Source of the DNA: SVTX01 sp045577415
Lineage (GTDB): Bacteria > Bacillota > Clostridia > Oscillospirales > CAG-272
NCBI GenBank assembly: GCA_045577415.1
Contig: JAZNII010000084.1
Coordinates: forward strand, 1-27,603
Direction: 5' to 3'
DNA length: 27,603 nucleotides
Part shown: positions 22,080 to 27,603 of the stretch, piece by piece
How the letters are laid out: each line of letters begins with the position of its first letter
Position numbering within the stretch: the stretch's first letter is position 1
Translations under genes and position numbers: made by a program
Notes under the pieces: generated by a model
What the model saw: the letters and a program-made list of their open reading frames with translations, nothing else
What the model was told of the DNA's origin: nothing
The model's database searches: none

Positions 22080-22355
22080 ATGAATGAAGCATTAGGAATG
22101 GTAGAGACCAGAGGTCTCGTAGCAGCAATCGAAGCAGCAGATGCTATGGTTAAGGCAGCTAACGTACAGCTTATCGGCTCCGAGAAGATCGGTAGCGGAC
22201 TCGTATCCGTTATGGTTCGCGGCGACGTTGGAGCTGTTAAGGCAGCAGTTGAGGCAGGCGGCGCAGCTGCAGCTAACCTCGGTGAGGTTGTTGCAACTCA
22301 CGTTATCCCCAGACCTCACACCGACGTTAACAAGCTTCTTCCCACTCTCGGCTAA
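22080..22355 (+). CDS. Canonical hexameric BMC shell protein (PduA/PduJ type), copy 2
   Basis: A 91-residue BMC-H protein identical to the product at 21353 except Asn66 for Arg66; the pore is again KIGSGLV. The two genes differ at 17 of 276 bases by my alignment: four differences in the first 186 bases and thirteen in the last 90. The leader including AAAAAGGAGA is shared. This indicates a recent duplication, or gene conversion limited to the 5' two-thirds. It ends right at a 20-base palindrome. Confidence 0.95.
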   Translation: MNEALGMVETRGLVAAIEAADAMVKAANVQLIGSEKIGSGLVSVMVRGDVGAVKAAVEAGGAAAANLGEVVATHVIPRPHTDVNKLLPTLG

Positions 22356-22591
22356 TTTTTGCTAGCAAAAATTAAGTGAAGAGTGAAAAGTGAAGAGTTA
22401 AGGTTGATTTTTGCAAGCAAAAATCTTCATTAGCATTGTAAATTCGCATTTTGCTCTTTGAACGGCGGTCGCGCCGCAAAACACGTCTGTGTCTTGCCCG
22501 AAAAATTGTCGGGCAAGACACACCACCAAAGATAATTCTCGTATGAAGGCATTTAAAAATTCAGTTTAAATCCCTTCATATGAAAATTATC
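22354..22591 (+). repeat. Cluster of strong palindromes between BMC-H copy 2 and pduL
   Basis: No gene is seen in this 264-base gap, but five hairpins are. (1) 22354-22373, palindrome AATTTTTGCTAGCAAAAATT. (2) 22406-22425, GATTTTTGC/GCAAAAATC. (3) 22463-22476, CGGCG/CGCCG. (4) 22489-22521, a perfect 13-bp stem starting GTGTCTTGCCCGA. (5) 22531-22591, a nested stem with arms GATAATT/AATTATC, TATGAAGG/CCTTCATA and ATTTAAA/TTTAAAT. Between (1) and (2) lie short GTGAARA tandem units. None has a good T tract. They may set mRNA processing points between the shell block and pduL, or be a small palindromic mobile repeat. Confidence 0.7.
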
Positions 22592-22619
22592 GTAAATATA
22601 TCGAAAGGAACAGATAAAA

Positions 22620-23279
22620 ATGAGCATTTCGACCAAAGATATTGAAAGCATTGTAAAAAAGATAGTTGCAGAAATGGGAACCGCTCCCGAAGCGACTAAA
22701 AGTGGATACGAGATCCCCGTGGGCATCTCAAATCGCCACATCCACTTGACAAAGGAGGATCTTGAGACCCTTTTCGGTCCCGGATATGAGTTAACTCATC
22801 TCAAGGATCTCTCCCAGCCCGGTCAGTACGCTTGCAAGGAGACCTTGACTATCGTCGGTCCCTCTATGCGCGCTATCGAAGGCGTTCGCGTTCTCGGTCC
22901 TCTCAGAAAGGCAAGCCAGGTCGAGATCTCGGTTACCGACTCCTATGTTCTCAAGGTAAAGCCCCCCGTCCGTGAATCGGGCAGCCTTGTAGGCTCATCC
23001 CCTATTACCATTATCGGCCCCAAGGGTATCGTCAGACTCTCTCAAGGTTGCATCATAGCTAACCGCCATATCCACATGAGTCCCGACGACGCCGCTCACT
23101 TCGGCGTTAAGGACGGCGACTACATCGATGTTGACGCAACAAGCGGAACCAAACGCACTCGCTGGTTCGACGTTCAGGTAAGAGTCCACAAGGACTTCCG
23201 ACTTGAGATGCACGTAGATACCGACGACGCTAACGCGGTAGGCTTCAAGAACGGATCCACCGTTACCCCCGTTAAGTAA
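22620..23279 (+). CDS. pduL: Phosphate propanoyltransferase PduL with N-terminal encapsulation peptide
   Basis: This 219-residue PduL-type phosphotransacylase converts propionyl-CoA plus phosphate to propionyl-phosphate and frees CoA inside the compartment. Residues 1-20 (MSISTKDIESIVKKIVAEMG) are an amphipathic helix, the encapsulation peptide, followed by a short linker. Two PduL repeats carry the zinc-binding histidines: NRHIHL (His40, His42) and NRHIHM (His150, His152), with His198 in MHVDTDDANA. It is unrelated in sequence to Pta. Its position after the shell genes and before the pentamer gene matches other propanediol-type clusters. Product acyl-phosphate would go to the kinase at 16107. 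AAAGGA precedes the ATG. Confidence 0.96.
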   Translation: MSISTKDIESIVKKIVAEMGTAPEATKSGYEIPVGISNRHIHLTKEDLETLFGPGYELTHLKDLSQPGQYACKETLTIVGPSMRAIEGVRVLGPLRKASQVEISVTDSYVLKVKPPVRESGSLVGSSPITIIGPKGIVRLSQGCIIANRHIHMSPDDAAHFGVKDGDYIDVDATSGTKRTRWFDVQVRVHKDFRLEMHVDTDDANAVGFKNGSTVTPVK

Positions 23280-23309
23280 TAAATAACTTTTACATACAGA
23301 GGTTTAAAA

Positions 23310-23573
23310 ATGTTAAAAGGAAAAGTAATCGGAAATATCGTATCCACGAATAAGCTTGACAAGCTTATCGGATACAAATTTCTTGAAATTCAAGTAATTG
23401 AAAAGAACGAACTCACCGACAAGTTTATCGTAGCGGTAGACCGCACGGTAAGCGCGGGTATTGGCGAGGAGGTCCTTGTGACCACGGGAAGCAGCGCGAG
23501 AGTCGCTCTTGGAGACTGCGACACTCCCGTCGATGCCGTAGTCGTCGGAGTCGTTGACAAAAAGCAGAATTAA
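23310..23573 (+). CDS. pduN: EutN/CcmL-type pentameric shell vertex protein
   Basis: An 87-residue protein of the EutN/CcmL/PduN family that caps the icosahedral vertices. Seen are the typical start MLKGKVIGNIVSTNKLDKL, the strand 'KFLEIQVIE', and the family motif region 'VAVDRTVSAGIGEEVLVTTGSSAR' (in part), then 'DAVVVGVVD'. The length is normal. GAGG precedes the ATG. It is the only pentamer gene in the window. Confidence 0.93.
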   Translation: MLKGKVIGNIVSTNKLDKLIGYKFLEIQVIEKNELTDKFIVAVDRTVSAGIGEEVLVTTGSSARVALGDCDTPVDAVVVGVVDKKQN

Positions 23574-23606
23574 TAACTAAAGCAACAAGGAAAAAGAGGC
23601 CTTAAA

Positions 23607-24932
23607 ATGTCAGAAATCAATTTGAAATCAATAATGCAAAATAACAGCATCGTTGGCGCGGGCGGAGCGGGATTTCCCTCTTACGCAAAGCTTGCCGAGG
23701 GCGCTGAAATTCTGGTCATCAACTGTGCGGAATGCGAACCTCTCATGTATACCGATTACATGATCATGCGCGAGGAAATGTCCAAAATCGCCGAAGGAGC
23801 AAGGCTCGTAATGGCAGAGACAGGCATTAAGCACACCTACGTAGCTATCAAGGAGCATAGAGCGCATATGCTCGGCTTTAACGAGGGACAGACTCTTGCT
23901 GAGGGCGTAACCGTTAAGCTTCTTCCCAACATTTATCCTATGGGTGATGAGATCAATCAGATCTATGAGGCTACCGGCAGACTCGTTAAACCCGGTAATC
24001 TCCCCATCACCGCAGGTGTTATCGTTTACAATGGCGAGACCGTTTACAACATCTGGCGCGCGGTAAACGAGGGCAAGCCCGTCACCGAAAAATGGCTCAC
24101 TATCGGTGGAGATCTCCCCGAAAGATATACCATTAAGGTTCCCGTAGGCATGAGAGTTTCCGAGATCTTCAACCAGCTTGGCGTAACCGTTAAGGATACT
24201 CACGCTATGATCGACGGCGGCCCCTCCATGGGTCGCATCAAGGATCCCGCTACGGCTACCGTTACAAAGACCACCAAGTCTCTCCTCATTATTCCCGAGA
24301 GCGCACGCGCGATCAAGAATAAGAGAGTTGACATGAACGATATGCTTCGCCGCGCGGCTTCGGCTTGCTGCGGTTGCTCCAGATGTACCGAAATGTGTCC
24401 CAGACATCTGCTCGGTTATCCCATCGAGCCCCACAAGATGATAAGAGTTGCTACGGGCAACGCCGCAAGCGACAATCCCCAGATGATCGCAACCGCTTCC
24501 CTTTGCTGCTCCTGCGGAGTTTGTGCTGAGGTTTGCTGTCAGGAGATATCCCCCAAGGACGTTATCCTTAACCTCAAGGGCATCCTTGCAAAGAATAAGA
24601 TCAGATTCCAGTCGGGCAGCGAGACCTACAAGGTTTCCTCTGACCGTCCTTACAGAATGATACAGTCCGAAAAATGGGAGGATATGCTGGGAGTACACAA
24701 GTACGACATAGTTCCCAAGTTCATTCCCGTAAAGCTTAAGGCTTCTAAGGTAGAGATAATGATGTCCGGCCACATCGGCGCTCCTTCGGTTCCTGCGGTA
24801 AATGTAGGCGACAAGGTAGAGGAGGGACAGCTTATCGCTAATCCCGGCGCGGGACTTTCACTGCCCCAATACGCATCTATTGGCGGCAAGGTAACCTTCG
24901 TTGATGCTACCAAGATCATCATCGAGGCTTAA
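23607..24932 (+). CDS. pduS: PduS/RnfC-like Fe-S flavoprotein
   Basis: A 441-residue soluble electron-transfer protein related to RnfC/NuoF and PduS. It has a Gly-rich N-terminal nucleotide/FMN region (GAGGAGFPSYAKL, 17-29; INCAECEPL, 38-46), an SLBB-like middle, and two [4Fe-4S] motifs: Cys254/257/260/264 (CCGCSRCTEMCP) and Cys300/303/306/310 (CCSCGVCAEVCC). A C-terminal biotinyl/barrel-sandwich-like segment (about 365-441) ends it. In B12-dependent Pdu systems PduS is a cobalamin reductase; here the dehydratase is a B12-free glycyl radical enzyme, so that role cannot apply. It is next to the PduT-like Fe-S shell protein, suggesting the pair moves electrons across the shell. No encapsulation peptide is visible. 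Confidence 0.9.
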   Translation: MSEINLKSIMQNNSIVGAGGAGFPSYAKLAEGAEILVINCAECEPLMYTDYMIMREEMSKIAEGARLVMAETGIKHTYVAIKEHRAHMLGFNEGQTLAEGVTVKLLPNIYPMGDEINQIYEATGRLVKPGNLPITAGVIVYNGETVYNIWRAVNEGKPVTEKWLTIGGDLPERYTIKVPVGMRVSEIFNQLGVTVKDTHAMIDGGPSMGRIKDPATATVTKTTKSLLIIPESARAIKNKRVDMNDMLRRAASACCGCSRCTEMCPRHLLGYPIEPHKMIRVATGNAASDNPQMIATASLCCSCGVCAEVCCQEISPKDVILNLKGILAKNKIRFQSGSETYKVSSDRPYRMIQSEKWEDMLGVHKYDIVPKFIPVKLKASKVEIMMSGHIGAPSVPAVNVGDKVEEGQLIANPGAGLSLPQYASIGGKVTFVDATKIIIEA

Positions 24933-24977
24933 TCGGACAAACACATATCGTAGAAAGAAAGGCACAGGAAATACATA

Positions 24978-25523
24978 ATGTATCAAGCAATTGGCGTAAT
25001 TGAACTTAAAAGTATAGCTAAGGGCATCGAGGCAACCGACGCCGCTCTCAAGAGCGCAGGCATCAGCCTTGTATCCGCTCGTCCCGCTTGCCCCGGTAAG
25101 TACGAGATCATTCTTACGGGTTCTATTTCTAACGTAAGTAGCGCAGTTGAACACGTTAAGGATCGCTTCGATGAAAAGCTGGTCGACTCCTCCATTATGG
25201 GTCGCATCGATCCTCAGGTAATAACCGCTCTCTTTGGCACCGCTCCCACCGAAAAGAAAGGAAGTCTCGGTATTATCGAGACCTTCTCCGCCGCTTCTAT
25301 CATCAAGGCGGCTGATATTGCGGTCAAGACCGCAAAGGTATCTATCTTCGAGCTTCGCACCTCCCGCGGTATGGGCGGTAAGGGTGTTTGCCTCGTAACA
25401 GGTGACGTCGGTGACGTTACCGCCGCAGTTGAGGCAGGCGCACAGCACGCAAAGGATCAGGGCGTATTCTTCGGAAGCTCTGTCATCGCAGCTCCTCACG
25501 CTGATCTTTGGGATCAGATATAA
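24978..25523 (+). CDS. pduT: PduT-like tandem-domain shell protein with Fe-S pore cysteine
   Basis: This 181-residue protein has two BMC domains (about 1-90 and 97-181) and would form a trimeric pseudohexamer. The first domain has ARPACPGKYEIILTG with Cys38, the same position and CPGK context as the PduT cysteine that holds a [4Fe-4S] cluster in the trimer pore. The second domain starts 'GSLGIIETFSAASIIKAADI', and the end reads 'VIAAPHADLWDQI', also PduT-like. It directly follows the PduS-like gene, as in Pdu operons. It is probably an electron conduit through the shell. After its stop a 293-base gap with several hairpins precedes the glycyl radical enzyme. Confidence 0.93.
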   Translation: MYQAIGVIELKSIAKGIEATDAALKSAGISLVSARPACPGKYEIILTGSISNVSSAVEHVKDRFDEKLVDSSIMGRIDPQVITALFGTAPTEKKGSLGIIETFSAASIIKAADIAVKTAKVSIFELRTSRGMGGKGVCLVTGDVGDVTAAVEAGAQHAKDQGVFFGSSVIAAPHADLWDQI

Positions 25524-25693
25524 AAGGCGCGGGGATGCGTTCCACCTTTTTCTGAGAATTGCAAACTCGCAAAGCGAGATTTGCGGTGGAGCCAAAAAGC
25601 TTCCCGCAAAAAGGATAAATTCAACCCCATACAGTCATTCAAAATGGGATTGATTTAAACCAAAGTATATCTGCTATCGTGTTGATAGTGTTT

Positions 25694-25708
25694 ATTAAAC
25701 CGTTTAAT
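25694..25708. promoter_or_regulatory. Odd-centred palindrome, possible operator
   Basis: ATTAAAC and GTTTAAT flank a single C. The AAAC-GTTT core resembles operators of LacI-type regulators, but no such regulator is in the window, so this is only a candidate. Confidence 0.3.
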
Positions 25709-25735
25709 TCAGAGCTTACCCTATAAATCCACCTC

Positions 25736-25795
25736 GAAAACTTTTTGGGAAAGTTTTTTGGAGGTTTGGAACCTTTTGTTCACAAAAGGTTCCAA
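25736..25795 (+). repeat. Dispersed hairpin repeat, copy C
   Basis: AAAACTTTTTGGGAAAGTTT and a GGAGG segment lead into a perfect 14-bp stem (TTGGAACCTTTTGT, 25766-25779, against 25782-25795) with a two-base loop. It has the same layout as copies A and B near 3700-3930. It ends about 21 bases before the ATG of the glycyl radical enzyme. Confidence 0.7.
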
Positions 25796-25816
25796 GAAAA
25801 AAAGGAGAAGAAACAA

Positions 25817-27603
25817 ATGAGTCAGATTAAATTTGTAATAGATAAGAGTCCCAGAATACAAAAGCTTATCGATCACCTTTATGCGGCAACTCCTCAGATC
25901 GAGGCAGACAGAGCCGAGCTTTTGACCGAGAGCTACAAGATGACCGAGGCGCTTCCTATAATTAAGCGTCGTTCTGCGGCTTTTCGTCACATTCTTGAAT
26001 ATATTCCGATCGTTATTCGTCCCTACGAGCTTTTCGTTGGAAGCAACTCGATAGTTCCCCGCAGCTGTCAGACCTTCCCCGAGTACTCGTTTGAATGGCT
26101 TGAGAGCGAGTACGACACGATAGCGACCAGAGACGCCGACCGTTTCTACATTTCTCCCGAAACGGTTGAAAGACTTAAAAAGGTGCATCCCTATTGGAAG
26201 GGCAGAACCGTAAGCGACCTTGCGGCGCAGTCTATGGACCCCAAGGTTCTTGACGTGTTCCTCAACCATGGAGTCTTTACCGTAGGGAACTACTTCTACA
26301 ACGGTATCGGTCACATTAGCGTTGATTACGCAAAGGTTATATATAAAGGTCTTGAAGGTGTTATCGCCGAGGCGCGCGACGCCATTGCAAAGCTTAATCC
26401 CGGAAGCGGCGACTATCTTACTCGCAAGAACTTCCTCGACGCTGTAATCGAGAGCTGCGAGGCGGTAATTACCTACGCTCACCGCTACTCTGCCCTTGCG
26501 CGCAAGGAAGCGAGCGAGTGTACTGACAGCGTCAGAAAAGCAGAGCTTCTCCGAATTGCTGAGACCTGTGACAGAGTTCCCGCAAAGCCCGCGCGTAATT
26601 TCTACGAGGCATGTCAGGCGTTCTGGTTCGTTCAGCAGCTTATTCAGTGCGAGTCCAGCGGACACTCGATCTCTCCCGGACGTTTTGACCAGTATATGTA
26701 TCCTCTTTTCAAAAAGGATATCGACAGCGGCACTATCACTTACGAAGAAGCGCAGGAATATATCGACTGTCTTTGGGTAAAGCTCAACGACCTTACCAAG
26801 GTAAGAGACGCTGCGTCTGCTGAAGGCTTTGCAGGCTACGGTCTGTTCCAGAACCTTATCGTAGGCGGTCAGAACGAGGAAGGCATTGATGTTACTAACG
26901 ACCTTTCCTATATGTGTATGGAAGCAACTATGCACGTTCGTCTTCCCCAGCCTTCGCTCTCTATCAGAGTTTGGAACCGTTCCCCCCACGACCTTCTTAT
27001 CAAGGCGGCATCGGTTGTAAGAGAGGGCCTTGGCGTTCCCGCGTTCTATAATGACGAGGTTATCATTCCCGCGATCATGGCAAGAGGTGTTACACTCGAG
27101 GATGCGCGTGACTACGCTATTATCGGTTGTGTTGAGCCTCAGAAGGGCGGCAAGACCGACGGTTGGCACGATGCGGCATTCTTCAATATGTGCCGTCCAA
27201 TCGAGCTTGTATTCTCTAACGGATACGACAAGGGCGAGCTTATCGGCCTTCAGACCGGCGACGTTGAAAAGATGACCACGTTTGAGGAGTTCTATGAGGC
27301 TTACAAGGCTCAGCAGAACTACTTTATAGAAATGATGGTACAGGCAGACAACGCGGTTGACTATGCTCACGGTGTTCGTTGTCCTCTCCCCTTCGAGTCC
27401 TGCCTCTGCAACGACTGTATCGAAAAGGGTGTTTCTCTCCAAGAGGGCGGCGCTCACTATAACTTCACAGGTCCTCAGGGATTTGGTATCGCTAACATGA
27501 CCGACGCGCTTCTCGCCGTAAAGACTCTCGTTTTCGATGAGAAAAAGGTAACTATGGCAGAGATGAAGCAGGCGCTTGCCGACAACTTCGGTAAGGGCTA
27601 CAT
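25817..27603 (+). CDS. Glycyl radical 1,2-propanediol/glycerol dehydratase (3' end outside window)
   Basis: 595 codons are present and the frame is open to the edge. The active site matches B12-independent propanediol/glycerol dehydratases: the Cys-Val-Glu motif GCVEPQ (Cys438, Glu440), Asp452 fourteen residues on in GWHDAAF, His166 in 'GIGHISVDY', and His283-Ser284 in SGHSISPGRF. This spacing is the one known for the diol dehydratases, not for pyruvate formate-lyase. With a fuculose-type aldolase and PduL in the locus, 1,2-propanediol to propionaldehyde is the likely reaction. The glycyl radical loop (expected near residue 815) and the activase gene lie beyond the window. The N-terminus (MSQIKFVIDKSPRIQKLIDH) shows no separate encapsulation helix and linker. 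AAAGGAG precedes the ATG. Confidence 0.93.
   Translation, partial: MSQIKFVIDKSPRIQKLIDHLYAATPQIEADRAELLTESYKMTEALPIIKRRSAAFRHILEYIPIVIRPYELFVGSNSIVPRSCQTFPEYSFEWLESEYDTIATRDADRFYISPETVERLKKVHPYWKGRTVSDLAAQSMDPKVLDVFLNHGVFTVGNYFYNGIGHISVDYAKVIYKGLEGVIAEARDAIAKLNPGSGDYLTRKNFLDAVIESCEAVITYAHRYSALARKEASECTDSVRKAELLRIAETCDRVPAKPARNFYEACQAFWFVQQLIQCESSGHSISPGRFDQYMYPLFKKDIDSGTITYEEAQEYIDCLWVKLNDLTKVRDAASAEGFAGYGLFQNLIVGGQNEEGIDVTNDLSYMCMEATMHVRLPQPSLSIRVWNRSPHDLLIKAASVVREGLGVPAFYNDEVIIPAIMARGVTLEDARDYAIIGCVEPQKGGKTDGWHDAAFFNMCRPIELVFSNGYDKGELIGLQTGDVEKMTTFEEFYEAYKAQQNYFIEMMVQADNAVDYAHGVRCPLPFESCLCNDCIEKGVSLQEGGAHYNFTGPQGFGIANMTDALLAVKTLVFDEKKVTMAEMKQALADNFGKGY

Larger units (their letters stand above)
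25524..25816 (+). other. 293-nt spacer before the glycyl radical enzyme gene
   Basis: No gene is seen. It contains a stem with CTCGC/GCGAG extended by GCAAA/TTTGC (about 25559-25583), CTATC/GATAG near 25673-25687, the palindrome ATTAAAC-C-GTTTAAT (25694-25708), and dispersed repeat copy C (25736-25795). The ribosome site AAAGGAG follows. I found no convincing promoter; TTGATA at 25682-25687 has only a poor -10. Confidence 0.55.

Noticed and set aside
22374..22402. Short GTGAARA tandem units as a CRISPR-like array or microsatellite
   Set aside because: The units are 7 bases with no spacers; there are no cas genes. Treated as part of the palindrome cluster.
25721..27457. Long open frame (over 570 codons) on the minus strand opposite the glycyl radical enzyme
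   Set aside because: The plus strand carries a clear enzyme with active-site motifs. The antisense frame is open because the sense gene avoids the codons that read as stops on the other strand; it has no ribosome site and no recognisable domain. The same applies to antisense frames opposite ackA, the aldolase, both dehydrogenases and the PduS-like gene.

Overview
The window looks like chromosomal DNA of an anaerobic member of the Clostridia (Bacillota), probably an uncultured gut-type Oscillospiraceae/Lachnospiraceae relative. This rests on strong GGAGG-type ribosome binding sites, consensus TTGACA/TATAAT promoters, a paired heterodimeric ABC exporter under a MarR regulator, a clostridial-style ECF sigma/anti-sigma pair, and an oxygen-sensitive glycyl radical enzyme. 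No taxonomic marker such as rRNA is present, so the assignment is inference.

Left part (1-3750): the first codons of an unknown minus-strand gene, a small SCP2-domain protein and a radical SAM protein on the minus strand, then pncC/cinA-type amidohydrolase and pfkA on the plus strand. Middle part (3750-15700, all minus strand): a MarR gene translationally coupled to two ABC half-transporters, one of which carries an unusual extracellular beta-domain. Next is a four-gene operon of ECF sigma factor, membrane anti-sigma, VWA-domain lipoprotein and small lipoprotein, then nagA-metG. A 487-nt AT-rich divergent region (15620-16106) carries facing promoters for nagA and ackA.

Right part (16107-27603, plus strand): a bacterial microcompartment (BMC) locus of the glycyl-radical-enzyme type used for 1,2-propanediol from fucose/rhamnose (GRM5-like). 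The order is ackA, class II (fuculose-phosphate type) aldolase, CoA-acylating aldehyde dehydrogenase, Zn alcohol dehydrogenase, four hexameric shell proteins, PduL phosphotransacylase, EutN/CcmL pentamer, PduS/RnfC-like Fe-S flavoprotein, PduT-like Fe-S trimer shell protein, and a propanediol/glycerol dehydratase-type glycyl radical enzyme that runs off the right edge. The implied pathway is: sugar-1-phosphate to DHAP plus lactaldehyde; lactaldehyde to 1,2-propanediol; dehydration to propionaldehyde; then dismutation to propanol and propionyl-CoA, propionyl-phosphate and propionate plus ATP. Four enzymes carry amphipathic encapsulation-type peptides (three N-terminal, one C-terminal). The radical activase, sugar kinase/isomerase and any dedicated regulator are not in the window.

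Besides genes, the window holds many strong inverted repeats: three copies of a dispersed hairpin family (3674-3740, 3856-3928, 25736-25795) and a dense set of hairpins in the spacers around the shell genes (21620-22591), which may tune expression within the BMC operon. I found no rRNA, tRNA, CRISPR array, insertion sequence or known riboswitch.
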